Positions 56,499 through 64,000 of a stretch of DNA of 64,000 nucleotides are shown in pieces. Numbering within the stretch: position 1 is the first letter of the stretch; the number at the start of each line of letters is the position of its first letter. Origin of the DNA: Pseudorhizobium pelagicum (GTDB lineage: Bacteria > Pseudomonadota > Alphaproteobacteria > Rhizobiales > Rhizobiaceae). Under the pieces are notes generated by a model that ran no database searches, was not told where the DNA came from, and saw only the letters and a list, made by a program, of their open reading frames with translations. The stretch lies in the NCBI GenBank assembly GCA_000722615.1, contig JOKI01000020.1:1-64000 (forward strand), in the 5' to 3' direction. The position numbers were made by a program, and so were the translations under genes.

Positions 56499-57538
56499 GG
56501 GTCATTGCCTTTCGGACCGACCGCGAAACGCACAAGCAGCGGCGGCGCCATGATGTTGGTGAGGAAGGAGCGGATGAACTGGAAACCGGCAACGATGGCG
56601 GCGGCAGCACCAAGGGCCTTCGCCGAGGCAATCATCTCGCCGAGGCCGCCGGGGGCGACGCCGAGCGCCAGCGAAACGGGCGCGACATCCACGAGGAGGG
56701 CGAGCACCGGCACGAAGCCGAACACCATGATGAGGATGAGACCGCCGCTGCAAATGACGGCAGCGAGTGCGGCACGCGGCACGCGCGCGAAATCCTCTTT
56801 CTTCAGCCGCGCGCCGAGCGAGAAGCCGATAAGCACCTGCGCGCCGATGATCATCCACCAGGGCATAGGCGCGATGGAGACGTTCATCGCCACCAGCGCG
56901 ATGCCGACCACCATCGGCATGATGACCCAGGGGTTCAGCACGCCGAGCCGCGCCGTGACCACTGAAAGCACCAGCCCGCCCGCGATGCAGGCGGCGAGCG
57001 CCACGAGACTTGCCTGCGGATCGGCCGCATCAGCGACGGCACTGCGGTCGATGCCAAAGAGAAAGGGCACCAGCACGACGATCATCACCACGCGCAGCGT
57101 GTGCACGACCATGACGACATCCGCCTGCGCCCCGGTTTCGCGTGCCAGCGACGCCATTTCCGACATGCCGGCCGGCAGGGTCGCGAGCAGCGCGGTCTTA
57201 CGGTCGACGCCGGCGATCTTCTGCAGCGGAAAGGCGAGCGCCACGCCGAGCGCATTGGCAACGATGGCGGCGGCGATCATCGCCGGCAGGAAGGACCAGA
57301 GCTCGCCCAGTATGCCGGGCGTCAGGACCGCCGCCGTCGCGCCGCCGATCATCAGCTGCCCGAGACGCCGTGCATATTTCGTCTTGCCGCCGAGCCCGAC
57401 CGTGTTGGAGTAGACGGCGCTGCCGGCCATGGCGCCGAGGATCCAGGCGAGCGGAACGCCGGTCAGGGACAGGAGCCAACCCACGACCGCCGATGTCGCG
57501 ACGCCGCCGGCCAGCGTGAGATTGGCTCCAAGGGTCAT
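56495..57538 (-). CDS. AbrB-type integral membrane protein
   Basis: This 347-residue protein has about 10 hydrophobic segments in two similar halves. Each half carries a GxxxAGxxxA-type helix, PLAWILGAMAGSAVYSNTVG in the first and the equivalent VIMPMVVGIALVAMNVSIAP in the second. Motifs such as LPAGMSEMASLARETGAQAD and APGGLGEMIASAKALGA are hallmarks of the family once called AbrB or ammonia monooxygenase, now seen as transport proteins. It overlaps both neighbours by four bases (ATGA), so it is fully coupled with the dehydratase and SDR. It may export or import a pathway compound. Confidence 0.9.
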   Translation of the reverse strand: MTLGANLTLAGGVATSAVVGWLLSLTGVPLAWILGAMAGSAVYSNTVGLGGKTKYARRLGQLMIGGATAAVLTPGILGELWSFLPAMIAAAIVANALGVALAFPLQKIAGVDRKTALLATLPAGMSEMASLARETGAQADVVMVVHTLRVVMIVVLVPFLFGIDRSAVADAADPQASLVALAACIAGGLVLSVVTARLGVLNPWVIMPMVVGIALVAMNVSIAPMPWWMIIGAQVLIGFSLGARLKKEDFARVPRAALAAVICSGGLILIMVFGFVPVLALLVDVAPVSLALGVAPGGLGEMIASAKALGAAAAIVAGFQFIRSFLTNIMAPPLLVRFAVGPKGNDP

Positions 57539-58290
57539 GACAGATAGGCGCCGCCATTGACATGCAGCGTCTCGCCGGTGACGTAGCGCCCGCCTGCGCC
57601 CGCTAGGTAAGCGACGGCCTCGGCCACCTCCTCCGGCCTTCCGTGCCGGCCGACGAGGTTCTTGCGGTTGCCGTGGTGCCTGGGCGCCGCGCCGTCATTG
57701 CTGATGCGCACGGTCTCGATCAGGCCCGGCGCGACGCAGTTGACGGTGATGCCCTTGGGCGAAAGCTCGTGCGCCATCGCCTTCGTCAGCCCGACGACGC
57801 CGGCCTTGGCGGTGATGACATGCGCCCGGTGCGCCGCGCCCGTGTGGCCGGTCAGGCCGCCGAGATTGATGATCGCCGCCTGGTCGCTCTGTTCCAAATG
57901 CACAAGGGCGGCCTGCGAGACAAGGAAGACGGCATCGAGCGCGACGCCCATCACCCGGCGCCATTCGGGATAGGTGATTTCCGCGAAGGCGCCTTCCGGG
58001 CGGATCGCGGCATTGTTGACCACGATGTCGAGCCTGCCAAAGGCGTCCGCTGCCTCCCGCACGACCCGGGCCGCCACCTCCGGGTCCGACAGGTCGCCGC
58101 TGACCAGAACGGCGCTCCGCCCGAGCGCCTCGACGGCTGCCACGGTCTCGCCGCCGGCCGCCGTGTCGTTCGCCACATGCACGACGATGTCGGCGCCACG
58201 CCCTGCAAGTGCCGTGGCGATGGCTCGCCCGATGTTGCGCGAGGCACCGGTGACGAGGGCTACCCGTCCGTGAAGATCGTTCAAGTTCAT
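57535..58290 (-). CDS. SDR-family oxidoreductase (FabG-like)
   Basis: This 251-residue classical short-chain dehydrogenase has the motif VTGASRNIGRAIATALAGRG, DIVVNNAAIRPEG, an active-site region INLGGLTGHTGAAHRAHVIT and a C-terminal ETLHVNGGAYLS. In place of the usual Y-x-x-x-K the segment reads H-R-A-H-V-I-T-A-K: a His occupies the Tyr position while the Lys is kept, so its activity may differ. It overlaps the PrpD gene upstream and AbrB downstream, both by ATGA. Substrate unknown. Confidence 0.88.
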   Translation of the reverse strand: MNLNDLHGRVALVTGASRNIGRAIATALAGRGADIVVHVANDTAAGGETVAAVEALGRSAVLVSGDLSDPEVAARVVREAADAFGRLDIVVNNAAIRPEGAFAEITYPEWRRVMGVALDAVFLVSQAALVHLEQSDQAAIINLGGLTGHTGAAHRAHVITAKAGVVGLTKAMAHELSPKGITVNCVAPGLIETVRISNDGAAPRHHGNRKNLVGRHGRPEEVAEAVAYLAGAGGRYVTGETLHVNGGAYLS

Positions 58291-59660
58291 TTTGCAAGCT
58301 CCGCAATCATCTCATGTCCGCCCTTCATTGCGGCGATGACATCGCAGGCCGCCAGCAAAGCGTCCGCATTCCCATGGCCGCCGAAGGCGACGTTGGCGCG
58401 GAACTTCGCATCGATCTCGGCCCGCGTCAGCGGCTCCTCGACGCCGCCGCGCATATGACCCTGTTGCGCCTCCTCGACGCGACCGTCCTCGTATTCGATG
58501 CGCACATGGCCGGTGAAGGCGGCGGGATAGGGATTGTCGGGGTCGATCTCGAAATCGACGACTTCACAGAGGCGCAGCAGGTCCAGATCGCGGATCGCCT
58601 CTTCGGTAAAATCGCCAAGATCGGCATGGCCGCGCACCAGGCCGAGCGCCACGCCGAAGGGGGTCGAGAACTTGGCGGCATAGGCCGTCGGCGGCCGGCG
58701 CTTCAGCTCGATCGGCTCCCAGAGGCGGTGTACGATGCCTTCCGCCGTCTTGCAGACAATGCGCTTGATGCCGTCTAGCGGGACGCTCCGCGCGCGCAGC
58801 TTCATGGCGACGTCGATATAGGGCTGCACCATCGTACCGCAGGGATAGGGCTTGAAGGTGATGCCATCCATCACGAAGGTCTTGCCGAGGCCGTCAAACA
58901 GGCGCTCGGTCTTTGGTTCGATCGACGGGGCGAAGGTCTTGAAGGCCCCATGCTTGCCCTCGAAGACCAGGCGCGGGCCGAAAAAGCCCGCCTCCGCCAT
59001 GGCGACGGCGCGCAACGCCGACTGCGCCGACCAACCCGGATGCATACGCTTCGTCCAGCTTCCGTCGCCGAGATATTCGATGATGCCCGAGGCCATCGAG
59101 CCGGCGATGCCGAGCGCATCGACGATGACTCTTTCCGACGCGCCGCGCGCGACCGCGATCCCGAAGGTGGCGGCAAAGGTGCCAAGCACGGCGGTCGGGT
59201 GAAAGCCCGCCTTGTGCACGGCCTTGGGCAGCGCCAGCGCCAACCGGCAAAGCACTTCGGTGCCGACGGCGATGCCAAGCATGACCCGATCGTTGGTCAG
59301 ATGGTATCTCTGCGCGGCGGCAAGAAGTGCGGGAATGATGACGACGCCGGAATGTACCGGGCCGCCCTCGAACGTGTCGTCGAAATCCTCGCCATGCGCC
59401 GCCGTGCCGTTGACGAGGGCGGCACTTGAGGCCGAGACGCGGTCGGCGTGGCCGACGATGATGTGGTGGCCCGGCTCTGCGGCAGCCTTCGCGGCCGCGA
59501 CATACCCGGTTCGGCGCGCGGAGATGCAGAGGCCGACGATATCGACCAGGATGTCGCGGCTTTTGGAAAGGGTCGTCGGCGGCAGGTCGTCAGGCGCAAT
59601 CGTGGCGCCCCAGGCGGCCAGGCGTTCCGAGACGGAGGGCTGGGTGTTGTCATAGGTCAT
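58287..59660 (-). CDS. MmgE/PrpD-family protein (second)
   Basis: This 457-residue second member of the family has DILVDIVGLCISARRTGYVA, NGTAAHGEDFDDTFEGGPVH (His-Gly-Glu-Asp-Phe-Asp-Asp, active-site loop), KAGFHPTAVLGTFAATFGIA, KRMHPGWSAQSALRAVAMAE and GITFKPYPCGTMVQPYIDVA. It is more typical of the family than the paralogue at 51489, with the full H-G-x-D-F-D-D loop. Starts at 59690 or TTG 59699 are possible, but residues before MTYDN are not conserved. It follows tctA by 16 bp and is part of the same transcript. Confidence 0.9.
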   Translation of the reverse strand: MTYDNTQPSVSERLAAWGATIAPDDLPPTTLSKSRDILVDIVGLCISARRTGYVAAAKAAAEPGHHIIVGHADRVSASSAALVNGTAAHGEDFDDTFEGGPVHSGVVIIPALLAAAQRYHLTNDRVMLGIAVGTEVLCRLALALPKAVHKAGFHPTAVLGTFAATFGIAVARGASERVIVDALGIAGSMASGIIEYLGDGSWTKRMHPGWSAQSALRAVAMAEAGFFGPRLVFEGKHGAFKTFAPSIEPKTERLFDGLGKTFVMDGITFKPYPCGTMVQPYIDVAMKLRARSVPLDGIKRIVCKTAEGIVHRLWEPIELKRRPPTAYAAKFSTPFGVALGLVRGHADLGDFTEEAIRDLDLLRLCEVVDFEIDPDNPYPAAFTGHVRIEYEDGRVEEAQQGHMRGGVEEPLTRAEIDAKFRANVAFGGHGNADALLAACDVIAAMKGGHEMIAELAK

Positions 59661-59676
59661 ATATCGGCTTTCTTGG

Positions 59677-61191
59677 TCAGCTTTCGGCATTTTCGGCAAA
59701 GGTCGAGGAGGAGCGATGGCGCAGTACGCCGTAGGCGCGCTTGGCGATCGAGCCGCCGATGAAGAGGAAGGAGAGGATCAGCAGGCCGAGCGAAATCCGG
59801 TCGTCGACGAAGATCATCCAGTCGTCGCCAGACAGCACCAGCGAACGGCGCAGATTACTTTCCACGAGATAGCCGAGCACCAGCCCCAGCACGGTCGGCA
59901 GGAAGGGGAAGCGCAGCATGCGCATGAAGAATCCGAGCACTCCGGCTGCAATCATGATGCCGAGATCGAAGGCCTCGCTGTGGATCGAATAGATGCCGGA
60001 GAGGATCAGCGCGAAGATGAAGGCGTTGAGATAGGGTCGCGGCCGGTTGACGAGCCAGATGCAGACCGGAAGCATCGCCATTCCGATGAAGAGCTGGCCG
60101 ATCGCCGCCGTGAAGAGGCCGGCATAAAGGCCATAGACCACCTCGCCAGACTTCTGGAACAGCATCGGGCCCGGCACGATGCCGTGGATAAGGAAACCGC
60201 CGAGAAGGATCGCCGTCGAGTTGGAGCCCGGAATGCCGAAGGAGAGGAGTGGCACCAGCGCGGTTTCGGCGACCGTGTTGTTGGCGGTCTCGGGTGCTGC
60301 AATGCCTTCCGGCGAGCCCTTGCCGAACTCCTCCGGATAGCGCGACCAGCGGCGCGCCTCGTTGTAGGACATGAAGGAGGCGATGGTGCCGCCGGCGCCA
60401 GGCATGACGCCTTCGACGGTGCCGATGCCGTTGCCGATCAACTGCGCCGGGATGAGCCTCTTGGCGAGCGGCCAGTCGGGAAACTGGATGCGCGGCCGCG
60501 AGGTCACTCGCTCGTCCTGCCCGCGCTTGCCGGCCTGCACCAGCAGTTCGCTCATGGCAAAGAGGCCGACCATGATCATCACGGGCTCGATGCCGCCGAG
60601 AAGCTCCGGCGAGCCGAAGGTGAAGCGGGTGCCGCCGGTGACGGGATCGCTGCCGATGGTGGCGATGATTAGGCCCAGGATCGCGGCGATGAGGCCCTTG
60701 ACGAGATTTTCGCCCGACAGCGTCGCGATGACCGAGAGGCCGAGGACGCCAAGCGCGAAATAGGCCATGGGCGTGAAAGCAAGCGCTACCTGCGCCAGCG
60801 GGCCGGAGAGCGTCATCAGCATGGCGAGGCCGAAGAGGCTGCCGATGACGCCGGAATAGAGCGAGATGCCGAGCGCCAGCCCCGCCTTGCCCTGCCGATT
60901 CATCTCGTAACCGTCAATGACGGTCGCCGCTGCCGCATTGGTGCCGGGCGTGCGGATCAGGATGGCCGGAACCGAGCCGCCATATTCGGCGCCGATATAG
61001 GTGGAGGCGAGCAGCACGATCGCGCTCGTGGGGTCGAGCGTATAGGTGAAGGGCAAAAGCAGCGCCATCGTGATCGACGGCGAAATGCCGGGCAGCGCGC
61101 CGCCCATGATACCCCAGGTGACGCCGATCAGCGCGGCGAGGATCACGTGCCAGTCGAGCAGGAAGGCAGCGGTATGGGTAAGCGTTTCCAT
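59677..61191 (-). CDS. tctA: Tripartite tricarboxylate transporter, large permease TctA (cluster 2)
   Basis: This 504-residue multi-pass protein carries the TctA motifs LPGISPSITMALLLPFTYTL, YGGSVPAILIRTPGTNAAAA, MPGAGGTIASFMSYNEARRW and APETANNTVAETALVPLLSF with GIPGS. The ATG at 61191 starts the normal N terminus; a long open frame upstream lies antisense in tctB and is not real. It differs clearly from the TctA of cluster 1, so the two systems probably have different substrates. Confidence 0.95.
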   Translation of the reverse strand: METLTHTAAFLLDWHVILAALIGVTWGIMGGALPGISPSITMALLLPFTYTLDPTSAIVLLASTYIGAEYGGSVPAILIRTPGTNAAAATVIDGYEMNRQGKAGLALGISLYSGVIGSLFGLAMLMTLSGPLAQVALAFTPMAYFALGVLGLSVIATLSGENLVKGLIAAILGLIIATIGSDPVTGGTRFTFGSPELLGGIEPVMIMVGLFAMSELLVQAGKRGQDERVTSRPRIQFPDWPLAKRLIPAQLIGNGIGTVEGVMPGAGGTIASFMSYNEARRWSRYPEEFGKGSPEGIAAPETANNTVAETALVPLLSFGIPGSNSTAILLGGFLIHGIVPGPMLFQKSGEVVYGLYAGLFTAAIGQLFIGMAMLPVCIWLVNRPRPYLNAFIFALILSGIYSIHSEAFDLGIMIAAGVLGFFMRMLRFPFLPTVLGLVLGYLVESNLRRSLVLSGDDWMIFVDDRISLGLLILSFLFIGGSIAKRAYGVLRHRSSSTFAENAES

Positions 61192-61211
61192 GGATCGGAA
61201 CTCCGGGACCG

Positions 61212-61709
61212 TCAGAGGCCAAGGCTGGCGAGAAGGCCGGACGGCATACGCACGCCCAGCACGATGACGAACATCACCCAGAGGAAAACGGCACCGAGTG
61301 TCGCCACCGCAAGGACGCGCGCCTTGTTGCCGGCTCCGAGATAGAGCGCGGTCACGAGAAGCAGCACGGCGACGGAGAGAAGGTAGCCGAGCGTCTCGAC
61401 GACGAAGATGTAGCCGACGCCGATTGCGAGCAGGCCGGCCGCGAAAAGCAGCTTGCGCCCCTGCCCGTCCCATTCACCTTTTTCCCCGGTGCCCTTTTCC
61501 CCACCCGCCACGGCCAGGCGTCGCGACACGATCCCCTGGGTCGTCAGGATTGCGCCGAGGCCGACAAGGAGCCAGCCATAGACGCGCGGCAGGCCGCCAG
61601 GCCCCATGCTGTCGTCCAGCGCACTCGTGCGCAGTTGATAGGAGAAAATGAGGTAGACGGCACCGATTGCGATGGACGCGACACCGCCGACGAAGTCCCG
61701 GGTTAGCAT
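61212..61709 (-). CDS. tctB: Tripartite tricarboxylate transporter, small permease TctB (cluster 2)
   Basis: This 165-residue protein has four membrane helices: FVGGVASIAIGAVYLIFSYQ, GLPRVYGWLLVGLGAILTTQ, LLFAAGLLAIGVGYIFVVET, and VAVLLLVTALYLGAG with the following TLGAVFLWVMFVIVLGV. A polar linker of about 20 residues rich in Gly/Lys/Glu separates helices 2 and 3. Topology and position between tctC and tctA define it. It lies 20 bp before tctA. Confidence 0.9.
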   Translation of the reverse strand: MLTRDFVGGVASIAIGAVYLIFSYQLRTSALDDSMGPGGLPRVYGWLLVGLGAILTTQGIVSRRLAVAGGEKGTGEKGEWDGQGRKLLFAAGLLAIGVGYIFVVETLGYLLSVAVLLLVTALYLGAGNKARVLAVATLGAVFLWVMFVIVLGVRMPSGLLASLGL

Positions 61710-61801
61710 GACAGCCTCACATGGAAGACGCGGCTTCGGACAAGGGCGAAGAACGAAGGCGGCACGATCCTAAAGCCGTGCCGCGTTCTGGAAAACAACG
61801 A

Positions 61802-62755
61802 CTATTCGATGACGCCGGTCTTCTTCAGGAAGTCAGCCGTTTCCGCGCCGAAGGCGTCGATGAACTTGACATAGTCGGCATGGGGAATGAATTCGGCGCG
61901 AAGATTTGCGCCCTCATAGGCTTGCCTGTATTCCGGGTCCGCGAGCACCTTCTGCGTGGCAGCTTCCCAGGCGGCGATCACGTCGGCCGGAAGGCCCTTC
62001 GGCCCGGCTAGGCCGCGAAACTTGCGCACCACGACGTCGTAGCCGGTTTCCTTGACGGTCGGCAGGTCAGGGAAAGAGTCGAGGCGATTTTCGCTGAAGG
62101 TGGCAAGCAGCCTCAGTTCGCCAGCCTCGATCTGCGACTGGATCTCCTGCACCTCGCCGACGCCGATCTGCAGCGTGCCGTTGAGCACGTTGATCATCAT
62201 GTCGCCGCCGCCTTCATGCGTGACCACGGCCGCGTTGACACCGGCTGCCGCCTTCAGTTGCTCCAGCGCCTGGCGCTCCAGCGAAGCCGGATTGGCCGCC
62301 CCCCACTGGCCGCGTCCGTCGCGGGCATACTGGATGACATCCTCCAGCGTCCTGAATTCGCCTTTCGCCGAGGTGTAGATCACCTCAGGATCGATGAAAA
62401 AGTTCACCAGCGGCTCAAGGTCGGTGTATTTGTACTCCGGATCAGAGAGCAGCGACGTGTAAATGAAGGTCGGCGTCGTTGCATAGAAGGTCGAGCCGTC
62501 GGCCGGAGCCTGCGCAAGCTGGGCCATCGCCTTGGCGCCCGAGCCGCCGCTGACATTTTCCACGATGACGTTGGCGCCGAGATAAGGCGACAGGTAGCGC
62601 GACAGTTCACGCAGAAAGACATCGCTGCCGCCGCCGGGGCTGGAATGGGTGACGAGCGTCACGGTATCGACGGGATATTCCTGGGCCTGCGCGGCCGTCA
62701 TTCCGCCCGCCAAAACAGCGGCGGCAACCGCGGACACGAGTTGCAGTTTGTTCAT
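61802..62755 (-). CDS. tctC: Tripartite transporter substrate-binding protein TctC/Bug (cluster 2)
   Basis: This 317-residue periplasmic protein has a signal peptide (MNKLQLVSAVAAAVLAGGMT, cleavage after AQA) and the Bug-type blocks VTHSSPGGGSDVFLRELS, NVSGGSGAKAMAQLAQ and WGAANPASLERQALEQLK. It is the first gene of the long leftward catabolic operon ending at 49751; a GGAGGA-like purine tract precedes the ATG. The ligand is probably a di- or tricarboxylic acid, given the CoA-transferase, hydratase and lyase downstream. Confidence 0.94.
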   Translation of the reverse strand: MNKLQLVSAVAAAVLAGGMTAAQAQEYPVDTVTLVTHSSPGGGSDVFLRELSRYLSPYLGANVIVENVSGGSGAKAMAQLAQAPADGSTFYATTPTFIYTSLLSDPEYKYTDLEPLVNFFIDPEVIYTSAKGEFRTLEDVIQYARDGRGQWGAANPASLERQALEQLKAAAGVNAAVVTHEGGGDMMINVLNGTLQIGVGEVQEIQSQIEAGELRLLATFSENRLDSFPDLPTVKETGYDVVVRKFRGLAGPKGLPADVIAAWEAATQKVLADPEYRQAYEGANLRAEFIPHADYVKFIDAFGAETADFLKKTGVIE

Positions 62756-62907
62756 TGGTGAAATCCTCCCAGATTGTGACCGAACCTCCCGTTCAGTCGT
62801 TTGATCAGGCCTTTAGGCACTTTCGGCAGTCCGGATATGGCAAGCCTATGCCTCTACATTGTCAAGTGTCAACAATTCTATCTAAAAAATATCGGAGGCG
62901 TTTCTTC

Positions 62908-63270
62908 GTCATTCGAGCGCCACGCGCGTATCTCGGAAAGCGTTCTGGTCGAGCGTCAGGCCGAGCCCCGGACGGTTGGGTGTCTCGAGGAAGCCATCCT
63001 TCGGCTTCGGCGCGTCGGTGAAAAGTGTTTCGCCGACGGCGACCATTCCGAGGTGCCACTCGACGATCCAGCCGTTCATCATGCCGGCCAGGAGATGCAT
63101 GTTGAAAAGCGGCCAGCCGCCGCCATTGGCGATCGGCATGTTGTAGATCTGGGCGAGATGCGCGATTTTCCGCGCCCGCTATCGCCGCCGCAATAGGTAA
63201 CATTGGGCTGCAGGATGTCGAGCGACTGGTGCTCGACAAACTCGCGCATGAGAAGCGCGCTCCCCGCGCG
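62908..63270 (-). pseudogene. C-terminal remnant of a mandelate racemase-family gene
   Basis: Minus-strand fragments read LREFVEHQSLDILQPNVTYC, GG, then after a shift MPIANGGGWPLFNMHLLAGM followed by MNGWIVEWHLGM and ETPNRPGLGLTLDQNAFRD, ending at a stop at 62909. This is the last quarter of an enolase-superfamily dehydratase (barrel strands 7-8 and the tail). The N-terminal three quarters are missing and a frameshift lies near 63150-63180. It is a relic directly upstream of the tctC operon. Confidence 0.8.
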
Positions 63271-63283
63271 ATGGAGTCGAGGT

Positions 63284-63320
63284 ATTGTCTAGCGCATTTC
63301 AATATTGTAGACAATCTACA
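63284..63320. promoter_or_regulatory. Palindromic operator-like region before the dehalogenase gene
   Basis: ATTGTAGACAAT at 63304-63315 is a perfect 12-bp palindrome, nested with TGTAGA-CAA-TCTACA at 63306-63320, and ATTGTCTA at 63284-63291 mirrors TAGACAAT. Such T-T-G-T-x-x-A-C-A-A sites are typical of FCD-type GntR regulators. It lies 17-50 bases before the ATG at 63337. Confidence 0.6.
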
Positions 63321-63336
63321 GATTGAGGGATTGGAA

Positions 63337-64000
63337 ATGCATACCATCGAAATGCCGATGCTCACCAAAAATCTCGCGCTGATGGAAGGCTTCAGACGCG
63401 AAACGGTAAAGACGTCAGGCGCCGAGATCGAAGTCGCCGTCGCCGGCAGCGGTCCGCCGCTCCTCTTGATCCACGGCAATCCGCTGACCCTGGTGAGCTG
63501 GCACAAAATTGCGCCGGCTCTCGCCAAGACCTTCACGGTGATTGCGCCGGACCTCCGCGGCTACGGCGACAGTTCCAAGCCCGACGGCGGTGAAGACCAT
63601 GCGGCCTACACGTTCCGCGCCATGGGCGAGGACAATTTCGAGGTGATGGATTATTTCGGCTTCAACCGTTTCCAGATCGCCGGCCATGATCGCGGCGCGC
63701 GCGTCGGCTTCCGCATGGCGCTCGACCGGCCGGGGCGTGTGGAACGGCTGGCCGCCCTCGACATCGTGCCGACCCATCACGTGTTGACCAACGTCACGCT
63801 CGGCTGGGGGCTGGAAAGCTATCACTGGTTCTTCATGGCGCAGAAGGCGCCCTTCCCCGAGCGGCTGATTTGCGCCGAGCTAGACTATTACATCCAGTAC
63901 AAGCTAAACAAGAAGGGCGTCGGTCTTGAGATATTCACGCCAGAAGCCATGGCCGAATATGTCCGCTGCACCACGGCCGAACAGATCCACGCCGTCTGCG
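63337..64000 (+). CDS. Haloacetate dehalogenase-like alpha/beta hydrolase (partial, runs off window)
   Basis: The visible 221 residues match fluoroacetate/haloacetate dehalogenases. They include the oxyanion segment LLLIHGNPLTLVSWHKIAPA, DLRGYGDSSKP with the Arg pair region, nucleophile Asp118 in IAGHDRGARVGFRMALDRP, and His163-Trp164 in YHWFFMAQKAPFPERLI, which in that family help bind the halide. An Asp nucleophile rather than Ser supports dehalogenation (epoxide hydrolases are the alternative). GAGGGA precedes the ATG at 63337. The catalytic His and the rest of the C-terminal part lie beyond the window. Confidence 0.88.
   Translation, partial: MHTIEMPMLTKNLALMEGFRRETVKTSGAEIEVAVAGSGPPLLLIHGNPLTLVSWHKIAPALAKTFTVIAPDLRGYGDSSKPDGGEDHAAYTFRAMGEDNFEVMDYFGFNRFQIAGHDRGARVGFRMALDRPGRVERLAALDIVPTHHVLTNVTLGWGLESYHWFFMAQKAPFPERLICAELDYYIQYKLNKKGVGLEIFTPEAMAEYVRCTTAEQIHAVC

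Noticed and set aside
61192..61473. N-terminal extension of tctA (cluster 2)
   Set aside because: It reads through tctB in another frame, and its Arg-rich sequence does not match the TctA family.
1..64000. CRISPR arrays, rRNA or tRNA genes, replication origin
   Set aside because: No regularly spaced short repeats, no conserved rRNA segments, no complete tRNA and no repABC- or dnaA-box-like clusters were recognised by eye; small or diverged examples cannot be excluded.

Overview
The window looks like chromosome or megaplasmid DNA from an alphaproteobacterium of the order Hyphomicrobiales (Rhizobiaceae or a close relative). The signs are a high-GC coding bias, a Ros/MucR zinc-finger regulator, two tandem Ku genes, DUF1236 and SPW-repeat envelope proteins, an MHYT hybrid kinase, and many solute-binding-protein importers (one TRAP, two tripartite tricarboxylate transporters) embedded in catabolic operons. 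No rRNA, tRNA, CRISPR array, intact insertion sequence or phage module was found. Species cannot be fixed from sequence alone.

Region 1 (1-11.5 kb) holds general and small-protein genes. There is a GMC oxidoreductase and galE, then a MucR-type regulator and a run of small proteins. Three secreted Gly/Ser-rich proteins follow, ending in a strong terminator. After them come a two-HTH protein, a YedK/HMCES-type DNA-protein crosslink protein, a secreted nuclease and a cupin. A 65-codon membrane protein here has a ribosome binding site that points to ATC rather than ATG. Region 2 (11.5-19.5 kb) mixes decayed DNA (isochorismatase and GGDEF relics) with intact SPW and DUF389 membrane proteins, a large MHYT-PAS-histidine kinase-receiver protein and small envelope proteins.

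Region 3 (19.5-33.7 kb) is accessory DNA. It contains a translationally coupled esterase plus HARP-like-repeat protein, a truncated IS110 transposase and two Ku genes without ligD. It also has a frameshifted GXWXG/DUF4334 gene, an acetyltransferase relic, a Tat-exported metallo-beta-lactamase-fold protein with a LysR regulator, and a truncated AraC regulator. A decayed tacA-tacT toxin-antitoxin pair lies next to an intact Fic protein that has an array of operator-like repeats upstream. A mosaic of gene scraps (SDR start, folD middle, phenol-hydroxylase tail) closes the region.

Region 4 (33.7-42.5 kb) is a sugar-acid-type catabolic operon: TRAP importer, 2-hydroxyacid dehydrogenase, RraA-like aldolase, KDG-type kinase, SDR and cupin dioxygenase. 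It is headed by a secreted royal-jelly/Yellow family protein that diverges from a GntR regulator across a perfect 15-bp inverted repeat. Region 5 (42.5-49.6 kb) has an amidohydrolase relic, a tripartite importer (tctABC), a PcaD-like hydrolase, a NicC-like flavin hydroxylase and a LysR regulator. Region 6 (49.7-62.8 kb) is a long leftward cluster. It has a second tctCBA, two MmgE/PrpD proteins, SDR, an AbrB-type membrane protein and a frameshifted D-tartrate dehydratase. An acyl-CoA dehydrogenase, CaiB-type CoA transferase, MaoC-like hydratase and CitE-like lyase complete it; together they resemble a dicarboxylic acid CoA-activation, hydration and cleavage route of the itaconate/citramalate type. 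The right edge (62.9-64 kb) has a mandelate-racemase relic and the start of a haloacetate dehalogenase gene behind a palindromic operator.
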